A stretch of DNA of 64,000 bases from Candidatus Thiothrix putei (GCA_029972225.1 CP124756.1:1-64000); one strand, 5' to 3'. Shown: positions 33,584 to 43,780, counted from the first letter of the stretch. Numbers and translations: made by a program. The notes: a model not told the origin generated them from the letters alone.

Positions 33584-35203
33584 CTCAACAGTCGTGACAT
33601 TCCCCCAAAACCAAGCATGATGTTAGGCAGCAGCCTTACTGAACTGCTGTTTTAACACCTTGATTATGGGTATTTTCCCGCTGTTAGCGGTTCATGTTTG
33701 CCTATCATCGTCCTCATCGCCGTTGACGGCCGCGTTAATTCGCCACCAGAAGGCTTTGGGGGGAGAGCGCAGTAATTGCCGTGCCAGTAGTGGTGCTAAA
33801 ATCTGTCGCACGGTGTTCTCGGAAGGCAATTCACGGGAACGGGTGCGCAAATACAAGACCTGCTGCTTCCACAGCCCCTCATGGTACTTGAGGGAAAACA
33901 GTTGTAGCAAACCGGTGGCGATGCAGGCACACAACACAAAGGTTTCCATTGCCTGCCAGCAGGCCACCACCGTGGGGAGGTGCTGTGCTTGGGGGGCTTT
34001 GAGATGCCGATTGGCGGTAGGTCGCCGGGAATGGCGCGGCAGGTAACGGCTCCAGAAGTGGAAGCGGAACGCACCCATGGTATTCTTCAGGGCATCAAAC
34101 AAGGTTTCAATCCGGGTGCGTCGGCAGTACAGGGTGAGGATAGTTTCCGCGTCCAGCACCAAATCCGAACACATCAGCAGGATAGGGCCACGGGAAGTGA
34201 CTGCCCAGACAAATTGCAGCGGCTGCCCTAACGGTTTCCACCACAGGGTATGGGACATCAGGCGTACCGACTCCTCCTTGCCATAAATGCACAGGGTCAC
34301 TTCACGGAAAAAATCAGCATGGTCAAAGGCTTCCCACAACACCAGCTTCATCCCGTACTGGCGTTGCCGCCCACGCCTTCCCGGCGGTTTGGGTGGCGCA
34401 GGGAAGTAGGCCACATAGTTCTTTTTAGCGCGGGTGATGACCTGCACCAGTGGTTGTTGTAACGCCACCGACCAAACCGAGCGTGCCAGCCGGAACACCG
34501 AAGCCGTGGCAAAGAACGCATCCAGCACCAGCCACACCGGGCGGTCATTCACCTGCGCAAACGACAACGCCATCTGCACCACCCGTGTCCCCAGTTTGAG
34601 TGTCGGGTCGTTAGCATCCTCTTCCCCCAAATACCGAAACCCCTGATGGATTTGCAAACTCAGCGGCAGGCAGAAACAGGCGGACAGGCTCCCCACCAAC
34701 AACCCCACGGCTCCCCAACACTGCCCCCGGAAATAGTCCGGTTTGCTTTGGGTTTCCGAGGTTTCCCGCAAGGAAACGACCCCCGGCATCCGCCCACCAT
34801 CCTTAACCACATGGGTATGGTCGCCCAGCACCACCAAACGCCCCGCCACCTCAACCAGCGGCGCATGGGACAACACCCACCGCTGCCAGCTCGCCCGTAA
34901 CCGCTCAGGATGGTAAGACCCGGCACGAAAAAAATGGAGCAACCGATGGTAGCCCCGTTCATCCGATAACCAGTAACGGCACATCGACGTGACCCCGCTC
35001 ATCTCGGTCGCCGCTAAAAAGCTCAGGATGATGGCGCAAAACAATAGCCATGCTCGCTGGCGCGAAAATTCACTTTTAAAGTGGTGAAGGCTCTGGTATA
35101 GATCAACTAGCATGATGTCCCTTGGATAATAGGTCGCTGGTAACGCCTACTCTAAGGGATTTCGTGCTGCTTGGGGGGATGGGGAGAACTTATGACTGTT
35201 GAG
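33584..35203 (-). mobile_element. IS4-family insertion sequence, copy 2 (1,620 bp)
   Basis: Same length and terminal CTCAACAGTC sequences as the copy at 3801-5420, in inverted orientation. Its right end (33584) abuts vapC and its left end (35203) abuts the thioredoxin-like gene, exactly as at 3801. Together with the thioredoxin segment it forms one arm of the 1.92-kb inverted repeat that bounds the proposed 28-kb inversion (5421-33583). Confidence 0.9.
33692..35113 (-). CDS. IS4-family DDE transposase, copy 2
   Basis: 473 residues, the same as the protein at 3891-5312 except Ser for Asn near residue 8. The Y-x2-R-x3-E-x6-K motif (YCRRTRIETLFDALK) and both catalytic Asp residues are intact. 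Near identity with copy 1 means recent duplication or ongoing gene conversion between the two arms. Confidence 0.9.
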   Translation of the reverse strand: MLVDLYQSLHHFKSEFSRQRAWLLFCAIILSFLAATEMSGVTSMCRYWLSDERGYHRLLHFFRAGSYHPERLRASWQRWVLSHAPLVEVAGRLVVLGDHTHVVKDGGRMPGVVSLRETSETQSKPDYFRGQCWGAVGLLVGSLSACFCLPLSLQIHQGFRYLGEEDANDPTLKLGTRVVQMALSFAQVNDRPVWLVLDAFFATASVFRLARSVWSVALQQPLVQVITRAKKNYVAYFPAPPKPPGRRGRQRQYGMKLVLWEAFDHADFFREVTLCIYGKEESVRLMSHTLWWKPLGQPLQFVWAVTSRGPILLMCSDLVLDAETILTLYCRRTRIETLFDALKNTMGAFRFHFWSRYLPRHSRRPTANRHLKAPQAQHLPTVVACWQAMETFVLCACIATGLLQLFSLKYHEGLWKQQVLYLRTRSRELPSENTVRQILAPLLARQLLRSPPKAFWWRINAAVNGDEDDDRQT

Positions 35204-35511
35204 TGGTTGCCACTTTTACTTTCTTGATTGTCCGGTCGCTGCGTCGCTCAAAGCAGGCAGAGCCTTCCAATAACCGTAGCAACCATGAAGCCTTCGTCAA
35301 TGCCGACGAATTTGACGCAATGGTGCTGGAAACTTCCCACAAAACGCCGGTCATGGTCGATTTCTATGCCGAATGGTGTGGCCCTTGCCGGAGTCTGATG
35401 CCGCTATTGGCTAGATTTGCCGATGATTACCAAGGCGCGTTTCTGCTGGCGAAAGTGGATGTGGACAAGAATGCGCAACTGACGCAACGTTTCGGCATCC
35501 GTGGGGTGTGA
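35203..35511 (+). pseudogene. thioredoxin-like gene, second copy, truncated
   Basis: Identical to the protein at 3801-3370 from its IS-bounded N-terminus through WCGPC to QRFGIR. It is then cut at 35503 by an ISKra4-like element, which supplies two codons and a stop. The cis-Pro loop and last strands are lost, so it cannot fold as a thioredoxin. It is the outer part of the 1.92-kb inverted repeat. Confidence 0.85.
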
Positions 35512-36927
35512 ACAAAAGTGCGGTAAACCTCATGCCGCCTCAGCGGTGTTTCGCCAATAATGCTTCCATTGCTGGTTTCCCCGCATGACCCTCAACGCCA
35601 ACATATCCGCCGCATTATCACTTTTCCACCATGCCCCCGATTTTTTTAAGCGTTGCTGGATGATGTAACGGTGTGCACTTTCTATTTCGCCCGACCCCAC
35701 GGGCAATCCGAGGGATTTTGCTGTCGGGTAATCCAGTTGCTCAATGCGGTTGCTCAGGTAACGGTGACAAGCTCGTACTGGGGCGTTACTGTCTTCTACC
35801 GTTTCTGCTTCGAGGAAAGGTTTCAGTGTGTCGATGACCGCTTGAGCTTGACCATCCTGTAGGGCTTTTTTCTGTTTGGCAAACCATTTATCCTTGTCCT
35901 TGAGGCATGAACAGCTTGCGGATGCTGCTGATAGGTATTCACAAACATGATAAAAATCAATCAGGTAATGTCCTTGTGTGCCAAATTGTTCATCCACTTG
36001 ACGGTTGATCCAGCTTGCCCCATCACCCACCGCATGGAGGAACGTGCTTTTTCCAAATCCAGCACGGCAGGCGGTGTCGAATAAGATTTTTCCAGCATCT
36101 TCTACCGTGCCACCGAATATTGCGCCAAACGTTGGCGTAGCACTGCCTTTGGCGTGGGCAAGACACAGGCGGGCTTCTTTCCAGCTTTCCTTTTTGCCTT
36201 TGCGCTTGTCGGGGGCTGTTTCGTCAATCTCGACGATGGGGATCATGCTGCCGTCCATTTCGGCAATGACATAGGCTTTTCCCAACGTGCTTGGATAGTC
36301 TTTTATCAACACTTGGGATTCATGGATGCGTTTGGCGTGACCTTCGGTGATGTGTCGGATGCTGCTGGATGCCAGCCGTATCCCGTAATGTTCTTCTAAT
36401 TTATCAGGCACTTGAGCAAATGAACAGTCCGCCCCAAAGTCCGTCACCGCCCGTTGCAGCGGGAGCGAACAGCCTCGGCAAACAACCTCGGCACTCTGGC
36501 TAAAGGGGCGGACACGCTTGCCGGGAATCCGGTAGACCGGTTCGCTTATGTGGATTTTTCCGTAGGTCGTGTGCCAATGACAGTTTTTTTTCCACTCTTT
36601 ACATACTTCCCAATGCCTTCTTCACAGGCTGGGGCTGTGCATTTTTCTACACGTTTGTTTGCCCATGCAGTGATCGCATCATTTCCCATTTGGCGCAGTT
36701 CTTCTATCACCCGCTGTTCGGCGTCTGCTGCTTTGATAATGTCATCACCGGCATTTTCAACCACCTCGATTAGCCCTTCCATCCGAGCTTTTAATGCGGG
36801 GTTGCGGTTCAAGGCTTCTAAAAGTTTTTGGTCGCGGGAGCTAACTGTCAACATGGGAAAGTCCTTTTTCTCTGGTTTTAGGGGATGCCATCTTAGTCTA
36901 CAGGACACCGCACTTTTGTTCACACCC
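35504..36927 (-). mobile_element. ISKra4-like element, copy B (1,424 bp)
   Basis: Perfect terminal repeats (GGGTGTGAACAAAAGTGCGG at 35504 and its inverse ending at 36927). The sequence appears identical to the copy at 38051-39474, in opposite orientation. The left flank is the truncated thioredoxin gene. The right flank begins TGTCCTGTT (36928-36936), the reverse complement of the AACAGGACA that flanks the other copy at 39475-39483. Confidence 0.92.
35530..36854 (-). CDS. ISKra4-like transposase made by -1 frameshifting, copy B
   Basis: First frame from the ATG at 36854 (MLTVSSRDQKLLEALNRNP) to TAA at 36546; second frame open to TGA at 35530. They overlap through an A8 run (T8 on the plus strand, 36584-36591), where a -1 shift gives one protein of about 441 residues joining the N-terminal helical region, a Cys/zinc-like segment (CTAPACEEG) and the catalytic part with GSGEIESAHRY. 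It appears identical to the copy at 38124-39448. Confidence 0.75.
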
Positions 36928-37882
36928 TGTCCTGTTAGGGAAATCCACGTAGAAAATTTCGTCGAAACGCCCTTTGCGCAACAATTCCGGCGGTAGGGCG
37001 GAAATGTCATTGGCGGTGGCGATCACGAAGACTTGGCTGGTTTTTTCCTGCATCCAAGTGAGGAAGTAACCGAATAGACGAGTGGCGACTTCCGAACCCG
37101 CCCCGCCGCTGCCAATGCCGACAAAGGCTTTTTCGACTTCATCGACCCATAATACGCATGGGCTGACGGCTTCGGCTACCTTGATAGCGCGGCGCATATT
37201 GCCTTCGCTTTCGCCGACGTATTTGCCCATCAAAGACCCCATGTCGAGTTTGAGCAGGGGCAAATTGAACAGGGCTGCGGTGGCTTTGGCGGTGAGGGAT
37301 TTGCCGCAACCGGGCATCCCGACAATCATCACGCCTTTGGGCATGGCTACCCCGAATTGGCGGGCATTCGACCAGTCGTTCATGACTTTGGCTTTTTGTT
37401 GCAGCCACGGTTTGAGGTTGAGCAAGCCGCCGATGTCTTCGAGCTTTTCGCGCACTGTCAGCATTTCCATGATGCCGCTTTTTTTGATAATTTGCGCTTT
37501 TTCGGAATGCACAAGATCGAGGTCTTCAACACCAATACTGCCGCTACGCTGATAGCCACGATTGAGCAACTGCCCGATTTCGTAACGAGTCAAGCCTTGG
37601 AATGCCAGTGCTAGGGTGGTTACATCGTCGTCGCTGATGGCCTGCTCATAGGCTTCGGCATAGCTGTGGATAACCTCTCGAATATCTTGTTCATCGGGGA
37701 GTGGCAGGTCAAACACGGTGATGAATTTTTCCAATTCACGCGGAATATAAGATTCAGATGACACCAAAAATACCGTTACTATTGCATCAGAGTTCGTCAG
37801 AATTTTGCTGATTAACGCTTTTAAACGGGCAATTGTAATGGGTTGATCTTTTAGCCCTAAATGGGCATCGCGAATAACCAAC
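36928..37882 (-). pseudogene. Ycf46-like AAA ATPase, middle part
   Basis: Reads LVIRDAHLGLKDQPITIARL ... through an AAA core: Walker A VGMPGCGKSLTAKA, Walker B PCVLWVDEVEKAF, sensor-1-like [20 protein letters not shown] and [17 protein letters not shown]. The N-terminal residues before LVIRD are cut by a DUF772-type IS end at 37883, and the C-terminus is cut at 36928 by the ISKra4-like element. The missing C-terminal part is at 39475-39777 on the other strand. The N-terminal half resembles the degenerate ATPase half of Ycf46 proteins, whose role is poorly known (linked to inorganic carbon use in cyanobacteria). Confidence 0.82.
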
Positions 37883-38050
37883 GAGCCACTTGCAAAATTA
37901 CATTTTCAGCGTGAACCTTCCTTCATCTGAAGGAAAAAAGAAGTGTGGGCTGCCGTTTTCGGCGATAATAGAAGCGTCAAAACAACCATTAAGCCCACGC
38001 TATGAATTCTACCGAACGCGCCCTGATTGCACAACGCTGGAGTTTGCTGC
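37883..38050 (+). mobile_element. left-end fragment of the DUF772-type IS
   Basis: Matches 7033-7200: the terminal repeat GAGCCACTTGCAAAAT, the leader and the first 16 codons of the transposase (ATG at 38002, MNSTERALIAQRWSLL). It is cut at 38050 by the ISKra4-like element. The remainder of that copy is not adjacent. Confidence 0.88.
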
Positions 38051-38123
38051 GGGTGTGAACAAAAGTGCGGTGTCCTGTAGACTAAGATGGCATCCCCTAA
38101 AACCAGAGAAAAAGGACTTTCCC

Positions 38124-39448
38124 ATGTTGACAGTTAGCTCCCGCGACCAAAAACTTTTAGAAGCCTTGAACCGCAACCCAGCATTAAAAGCTCGGATGGA
38201 AGGGCTAATCGAGGTGGTTGAAAATGCCGGTGATGACATTATCAAAGCAGCAGACGCCGAACAGCGGGTGATAGAAGAACTGCGCCAAATGGGAAATGAT
38301 GCGATCACTGCATGGGCAAACAAACGTGTAGAAAAATGCACAGCCCCAGCCTGTGAAGAAGGCATTGGGAAGTATGTAAAGAGTGGAAAAAAAACTGTCA
38401 TTGGCACACGACCTACGGAAAAATCCACATAAGCGAACCGGTCTACCGGATTCCCGGCAAGCGTGTCCGCCCCTTTAGCCAGAGTGCCGAGGTTGTTTGC
38501 CGAGGCTGTTCGCTCCCGCTGCAACGGGCGGTGACGGACTTTGGGGCGGACTGTTCATTTGCTCAAGTGCCTGATAAATTAGAAGAACATTACGGGATAC
38601 GGCTGGCATCCAGCAGCATCCGACACATCACCGAAGGTCACGCCAAACGCATCCATGAATCCCAAGTGTTGATAAAAGACTATCCAAGCACGTTGGGAAA
38701 AGCCTATGTCATTGCCGAAATGGACGGCAGCATGATCCCCATCGTCGAGATTGACGAAACAGCCCCCGACAAGCGCAAAGGCAAAAAGGAAAGCTGGAAA
38801 GAAGCCCGCCTGTGTCTTGCCCACGCCAAAGGCAGTGCTACGCCAACGTTTGGCGCAATATTCGGTGGCACGGTAGAAGATGCTGGAAAAATCTTATTCG
38901 ACACCGCCTGCCGTGCTGGATTTGGAAAAAGCACGTTCCTCCATGCGGTGGGTGATGGGGCAAGCTGGATCAACCGTCAAGTGGATGAACAATTTGGCAC
39001 ACAAGGACATTACCTGATTGATTTTTATCATGTTTGTGAATACCTATCAGCAGCATCCGCAAGCTGTTCATGCCTCAAGGACAAGGATAAATGGTTTGCC
39101 AAACAGAAAAAAGCCCTACAGGATGGTCAAGCTCAAGCGGTCATCGACACACTGAAACCTTTCCTCGAAGCAGAAACGGTAGAAGACAGTAACGCCCCAG
39201 TACGAGCTTGTCACCGTTACCTGAGCAACCGCATTGAGCAACTGGATTACCCGACAGCAAAATCCCTCGGATTGCCCGTGGGGTCGGGCGAAATAGAAAG
39301 TGCACACCGTTACATCATCCAGCAACGCTTAAAAAAATCGGGGGCATGGTGGAAAAGTGATAATGCGGCGGATATGTTGGCGTTGAGGGTCATGCGGGGA
39401 AACCAGCAATGGAAGCATTATTGGCGAAACACCGCTGAGGCGGCATGA
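38124..39448 (+). CDS. ISKra4-like transposase made by -1 frameshifting, copy C
   Basis: The first frame starts at the ATG at 38124, 7 bases after AAAGGA, and encodes about 102 residues to TAA 38432. The second frame is open from inside the first and runs to TGA 39448. Before its apparent GTG start (38531) it reads WHTTYGKIHISEPVYRIPGK, clearly conserved protein, so that GTG is not the start. The A8 run at 38387-38394 allows a -1 slip (frame GGA AAA AAA ACT to AAA AAA AAC), giving a product of about 441 residues. The catalytic region has DGSMIPIVEIDE, LIDFYHVCEYL and VGSGEIESAHRY. Confidence 0.75.
38387..38394 (+). other. A8 slippery run, probable -1 frameshift site
   Basis: Eight consecutive A between GTGG and CTGTC, at the only place where the two transposase frames must be joined. 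It contains the A-AAA-AAA heptamer known to promote -1 ribosomal frameshifting in IS elements; transcriptional slippage is an alternative. It is conserved in copy B (36584-36591). Confidence 0.65.
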
Positions 39449-39474
39449 GGTTTACCGCACTTTTGTTCACACCC

Positions 39475-39777
39475 AACAGGACAGAGCGGGTGGACATCTT
39501 TACAGTGCACTTGCAAAATCGTAAAAAACTCAGCAGCCGCATCAACCTGACACAACTTGCTGACACAACCAACGGCTATTCCGGTGCTGACATCGAATCC
39601 ATCGTCACCGAAGCCATTGAACAAGCCTTCGTCGATCACCGCGCCGAACTCGACACCGAGCGCTTGCTGAAAGTCGTCAACACCACTCATCCGTTGAAAG
39701 AAGTGATGAAAACCAAGGTCGAGGAGTACCAGGAAAAGTTTGCCGAGATGAAGATCAAGAAGGCATCGAAAAGCTAA
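39475..39777 (+). pseudogene. Ycf46-like AAA ATPase, C-terminal part
   Basis: The frame enters from the IS and reads NRTERVDIFTVHLQNRKKL ... QLADTTNGYSGADIESIVTE ... AEMKIKKASKS, the lid and C-terminal helices of an AAA ATPase (sensor-2-like GYSGADIES). Joined through the 9-bp AACAGGACA with the middle part at 36928-37882, it gives the continuous DFPNRTERVDIF. It has no start of its own and is not functional. Confidence 0.85.
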
Positions 39778-39833
39778 GCAACGCACCAATTGTGGTATGC
39801 TCAGCACCGATTGAACAATAAAAGGATAGAAAA

Positions 39834-40850
39834 ATGCGTGTATTAATCACAGGGGTAGCAGGATTCATCGGGATGCACCTCGCCTTGCAATTGCTGCAAC
39901 GCGGCGATGAAGTCGTCGGTATCGACAATTTCAACGATTACTACGATGTCACCTTGAAAGAACGCCGTTTGCAACGGGTGATCGACGCGGATACATCAAG
40001 CAAATTCAAGTTCATCCGTTTGGATTTAGCCGACCGTGCGGGCATGGCGCAACTGTTTGCCGAAGAAGGCTTGGATGCGGTGGTGAATCTTGCCGCGCAA
40101 GCCGGTGTACGTTATTCCATCGACAACCCCTTGGCTTACATCGACAGTAATCTGGTGGGGTTTGGGCATATTCTGGAAGGTTGCCGCCATAATGGGGTGA
40201 AGCATTTGGTGTATGCGTCGTCCAGTTCGGTGTATGGCGCAAACGAATCTATGCCGTTTTCGGTGCATGATAACGTGGATCATCCGCTGTCACTGTACGC
40301 TGCCTCCAAAAAAGCTAATGAACTCATGGCGCATACGTATTCGCATTTATACGGTTTGCCAACCACGGGGTTACGCTTTTTCACGGTGTATGGCCCGTGG
40401 AGTCGCCCCGATATGGCGATGTTCAAATTCACCAAGGCGATTTTGGCAGGCAAGCCGATTGATGTGTTCAATTACGGTAAACACCGCCGCGATTTCACTT
40501 ATATCGACGACATTGTGGAAGGCGTGATTCGCACGCTGGATCATACGGCAACGGGCAATCCAGCGTGGAGCGGGATGCAACCCGACCCCGGCACCAGCAA
40601 AGCCCCTTGGCGCGTTTACAATATCGGCAATCAGAATCCGGTGGAATTGATGGATTATATCCGTGCCATTGAAGATGCACTGGGGATGAAGGCGGAGTTG
40701 AATTTATTGCCATTACAACCGGGTGATGTGCCGGATACTTACGCGGATGTGGATGCGCTGGTGCAAGATGTGGGTTACCGTCCGAGTATGTCGGTTGACG
40801 AAGGTACGCGCCGTTTCGTGCAATGGTATCGTGAGTACTATCAAGTTTAA
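39834..40850 (+). CDS. UDP-glucuronate 4-epimerase-like sugar nucleotide epimerase
   Basis: 338 residues, an extended short-chain dehydrogenase acting on UDP-sugars; probably interconverts UDP-glucuronate and UDP-galacturonate for capsule, LPS or sheath polysaccharide. The NAD-binding GVAGFIG motif is at residue 7, the catalytic Ser region YASSSSVYG near 127 and YAASKK (YxxxK) near 151. The substrate-binding [16 protein letters not shown] segment is typical of the UDP-glucuronate epimerase group. The start follows AAAGGATAG. It stands 57 bp after the AAA remnant and is the first undisturbed gene to the right of the IS zone. Confidence 0.88.
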   Translation: MRVLITGVAGFIGMHLALQLLQRGDEVVGIDNFNDYYDVTLKERRLQRVIDADTSSKFKFIRLDLADRAGMAQLFAEEGLDAVVNLAAQAGVRYSIDNPLAYIDSNLVGFGHILEGCRHNGVKHLVYASSSSVYGANESMPFSVHDNVDHPLSLYAASKKANELMAHTYSHLYGLPTTGLRFFTVYGPWSRPDMAMFKFTKAILAGKPIDVFNYGKHRRDFTYIDDIVEGVIRTLDHTATGNPAWSGMQPDPGTSKAPWRVYNIGNQNPVELMDYIRAIEDALGMKAELNLLPLQPGDVPDTYADVDALVQDVGYRPSMSVDEGTRRFVQWYREYYQV

Positions 40851-40871
40851 GCTGTTATAAGGGGTTTGCAC

Positions 40872-41876
40872 ATGCAGGGTACGCAACATGCGCGTTTGTT
40901 TGATAGCCTACTGGGACGCGCCCCGGATTATGTGAGTGTTGGGTTAGTCATCGTGTTTGGCTTTTTGTTAGCGCGGCTGGTGTGGATGTTATTTCCCACC
41001 GAACCTCGCCCATTGCTCACCCCAACCGATACGGCAATCATGAGCGGTGAAGCGCAACAGGCGCAAAACCTAGGGGCTACTTTAGCTTCTTACCATTTAT
41101 TTGGTGTCTATCAGGCAGAAAGTGGCAAACCTGCACCAGCCAATATCCAGCCCACCCAACTGGCACTCAAACTTCAAGGGGTTTATGCACCGTCAAACAA
41201 TAAAGGCTATGCGATTATTGAAGAAAACGGACAGCAAAAAACCTATTCTGCTGGCGAAAATATCGGAAATTCGGGGGCGGTGCTGGAGCAAGTGTTAGCT
41301 GATCATGTGCTGCTACGGCGTAATGGCCTATTGGAAAAGTTGGCATTGCCTAAGCCAGAATTAAGTGGGGGCGGTGGTGTCGCTGCGGCTGATGTTACTA
41401 ATGGTATGCCGACGCCTGACTTTTCGCAGCCTGACCCCGAAATCATGCCGCCTCCTGATATGTTCACCCCTAGCGAAGGCGCGATTCCGCCGCCAATAGA
41501 GCAAATGGAACAACAGATGCCGGTGGAACCTGCGGTTGATGAACCTGCGCCTGAACCTCAGGAGGCAGCTAACCTAGGCACGTTTCGTGAGGAGGTGTTA
41601 AATAACAATATGCGTCTCTTGGAAGTGGCGAGTCCACAGCCTTACGAGCGTGATGGCAAATTTTTGGGGTTTCAGTTAAACCCCGGCAGCAATGTGGCGA
41701 TGTTCAACCAATTGGGCTTGCAACCCGGCGATGTCGTGACGTCAGTGAATGGCACTGCATTGGAAAACCCTGCGGTTGCCATGCGTGTTCTGCAAGAAGC
41801 GGCCACATCTGCCCAAGTAAACCTTAACATTACCCGCAATGGGCAAGAAATCTCCCTGCCAATCAACTTCCAGTAG
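40872..41876 (+). CDS. gspC: GspC-like type II secretion protein
   Basis: 334 residues. The start is set at the ATG at 40872 behind AAGGGG; the TTG at 40866 is less likely. It has a short cytoplasmic N-terminus and one membrane helix (VSVGLVIVFGFLLARLVWML, about 20-40). A GspC homology region follows (LGATLASYHLFGVYQ, TQLALKLQGVYA, GYAIIEENGQQKTYSAGENI, about 60-150), then a Pro-rich linker (about 175-235) and a C-terminal PDZ-like domain (GFQLNPGSNVAMFNQLGLQP, about 265-334). GspC links the inner-membrane platform to the GspD secretin. No other gsp gene is nearby, so the remaining secretion genes must be elsewhere. Confidence 0.85.
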   Translation: MQGTQHARLFDSLLGRAPDYVSVGLVIVFGFLLARLVWMLFPTEPRPLLTPTDTAIMSGEAQQAQNLGATLASYHLFGVYQAESGKPAPANIQPTQLALKLQGVYAPSNNKGYAIIEENGQQKTYSAGENIGNSGAVLEQVLADHVLLRRNGLLEKLALPKPELSGGGGVAAADVTNGMPTPDFSQPDPEIMPPPDMFTPSEGAIPPPIEQMEQQMPVEPAVDEPAPEPQEAANLGTFREEVLNNNMRLLEVASPQPYERDGKFLGFQLNPGSNVAMFNQLGLQPGDVVTSVNGTALENPAVAMRVLQEAATSAQVNLNITRNGQEISLPINFQ

Positions 41877-41952
41877 CCCACCATGACTTTGCACAAGTCG
41901 TGTGAGGCGGAGGAAGTGCTACACTGAAACGAGAAGGCTATGGAGTTTTATC

Positions 41953-43101
41953 ATGCGCTTGTCTCGTTTTTTGCTGATCACGCCGCTCATTGCCATCCTC
42001 GCGTGGTGGTTCTGGCAACAACAACACCCAACCTTATTGGAAGTCAGCATTGCTAATGTCAGTCGCGGTGTCGTGGAATCTACAGTTGCCAATACCCGTG
42101 CCGGGACAGTCAAAGCCTGCCGCCGCGCCAGAATGTCACCTTCCATCGGTGGGCAAATTAGTGCTTTACCCTTTGCAAAAGGCGCACAGGTCAAAGCGGG
42201 TGAGGTGTTGTTGCGCTTGTGGAATCACGATTTGCAAGCCAGTTTAGACGCTGCCGAGAAAGGCGTGCAAGCGGCACGGGCGCAACGCAGCGCTGCCTGT
42301 TTGCAAGCGGAAGAAGCACAACGCGCCGCTGAACGCGCCCGATTACTACGCCAATCTGCCAGCATTTCGGTGCAAGAGCTGGATAAAGCCAATACCAACG
42401 CGGCGGTAACGGCTGCCAGTTGTCATGCTGCCGAAGCGCAAATTACGGTCACGCAAGCGCAACTCCAAGCCGCACAAGCGCAACTGGAACGCACCGTGCT
42501 GGTTGCCCCGTTTGCAGGCGTGATTGCTGGCATTAACGGCGAACTCAACGAATACGTCACCCCCTCGCCACCCGGCATCCAAACATTGCCGGTAGTGGAC
42601 TTGATTGAACCGGGCTGTTTTCTGGTGAGTGCGCCGATTGATGAAGTGGATGCGCCCAAAATCAAATCCGGTTTGCCCGCCCGCATAACGCTGGATGCGT
42701 GGCGCGGGCGTGATTTCCCCGGCAAGGTCACGCGGGTGGGCGCTTATGTCATCGACCTTGAAAAACAAGCGCGGACGGTGGAAGTTGAACTTGCTTTTAC
42801 TAATCCCTCCGATCTCGATGCCTTACTGGTCGGTTACAGCGCGGATGTGGATATTATTCTCGAAACTCGCCCCGATGTGTTACGGATTCCCACCGAAGCC
42901 GTGTTAAGCGGTCAAGCAGTTTACCTACTCAATACCGCAGGCAAGCTGGAAAAGCGCAAAATCACGGCAGGCTTGAGCAATTGGAGCTTTACCGAAGTCA
43001 CGGCGGGTTTGGATGAGGGTGACACGATTGTTACTACACCGGGTATAGCGGGGATTGCAGAAGGTATCGCAGCAAAGGCGAAGGACACGACGGATGACTG
43101 A
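41953..43101 (+). CDS. HlyD/MacA-type periplasmic adaptor
   Basis: 382 residues. The start at 41953 (MRLSRFLLITPLIAILAWWF) gives a membrane anchor; the frame upstream of it has no ribosome site. It has a biotinyl/lipoyl-like domain split by a long coiled-coil hairpin of Ala/Gln-rich heptads (SLDAAEKGVQAARAQ ... ITVTQAQLQAAQAQLERT, about 90-180), then a barrel domain (APFAGVIAGINGELNEYVTP) and a membrane-proximal domain. It overlaps the ATPase gene by 8 bp. It should bridge the inner-membrane permeases encoded next to an outer-membrane channel such as TolC. The substrate is not evident. Confidence 0.85.
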   Translation: MRLSRFLLITPLIAILAWWFWQQQHPTLLEVSIANVSRGVVESTVANTRAGTVKACRRARMSPSIGGQISALPFAKGAQVKAGEVLLRLWNHDLQASLDAAEKGVQAARAQRSAACLQAEEAQRAAERARLLRQSASISVQELDKANTNAAVTAASCHAAEAQITVTQAQLQAAQAQLERTVLVAPFAGVIAGINGELNEYVTPSPPGIQTLPVVDLIEPGCFLVSAPIDEVDAPKIKSGLPARITLDAWRGRDFPGKVTRVGAYVIDLEKQARTVEVELAFTNPSDLDALLVGYSADVDIILETRPDVLRIPTEAVLSGQAVYLLNTAGKLEKRKITAGLSNWSFTEVTAGLDEGDTIVTTPGIAGIAEGIAAKAKDTTDD

Positions 43102-43777
43102 CCCCTTCATCACCTTGCGTGACATTTGCCGTCACTTTCAGGTAGGCGATGAAACCGTACACGCACTGGATCACGTCAGTCTCGACATCCACGCAGGTGA
43201 TTACATCAGTGTCATGGGGCCGTCAGGTTCAGGGAAATCGACCTTGCTGAATGCCTTGGGTTTGCTGGATCAGACTAATGCAGGCAGTTACCGCTTGGAA
43301 GGCCGCGAACTCACCACCCTGCCCGAAGAACAGCGGGCGCAAGTACGGCGTGAAAAAATTGGTTTCATTTTCCAGTCGTTTCACCTGATTCCGCGTTTGA
43401 GTGCGGCGGATAATGTGGCGTTGCCGTTGGTGCTGACCGGAATGCCTGCGGCTGTTCGCAAGACCAAAGTGCAGCAAGCCTTGGCGGGTTTAGGCTTGCA
43501 AGATCGTGCTGATCACCGTCCTGCGCAACTGTCTGGTGGGCAACAACAGCGGGTAGCGATTGCCCGCGCTACCATTATGCAAGCGCCCCTGCTGTTGGCG
43601 GATGAACCTACCGGCAATCTGGATTCGCATTCCAGCGCAGAGGTTATCCGCATCCTTGAAGCGCTGAACGCACAAGGCATCACTCTCATCGTGGTGACAC
43701 ATGATACCGACATCGGTAAACGCGCCCGGCGGCAGATTCGCATGGTCGATGGTAAGGTGGTTGCCGATGAGCATTGA
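43094..43777 (+). CDS. ABC exporter ATPase (MacB/LolD-like)
   Basis: 227 residues from the ATG at 43094 (MTDPFITLRDICRHF), overlapping the adaptor stop. Walker A GPSGSGKST (near 43), Q-loop FQSFHLIPRL, signature LSGGQQQRV (near 145), Walker B LLADEPTGNLD and switch VVTHDTDI. It powers an FtsX-type mechanotransmission exporter with the two permeases that follow. It has the length and the GNLDSHSS signature region of the LolD/MacB ATPase group. Confidence 0.92.
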   Translation: MTDPFITLRDICRHFQVGDETVHALDHVSLDIHAGDYISVMGPSGSGKSTLLNALGLLDQTNAGSYRLEGRELTTLPEEQRAQVRREKIGFIFQSFHLIPRLSAADNVALPLVLTGMPAAVRKTKVQQALAGLGLQDRADHRPAQLSGGQQQRVAIARATIMQAPLLLADEPTGNLDSHSSAEVIRILEALNAQGITLIVVTHDTDIGKRARRQIRMVDGKVVADEH

Positions 43778-43780
43778 AGC

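Larger units (their letters stand above)
38051..39474 (+). mobile_element. ISKra4-like element, copy C (1,424 bp)
   Basis: Perfect terminal repeats as in copy B, opposite orientation. The right flank AACAGGACA (39475-39483) is the target duplicated in the AAA gene; its mate lies beside copy B. The left flank is the DUF772-type IS fragment. The pattern shows that recombination between copies B and C has inverted 36928-38050. Confidence 0.92.

Noticed and set aside
37890..38524. Open frames that run across the junction of the DUF772-type IS and the ISKra4-like element
   Set aside because: They are chance fusions of two IS sequences. The real ISKra4-like first frame starts at 38124.
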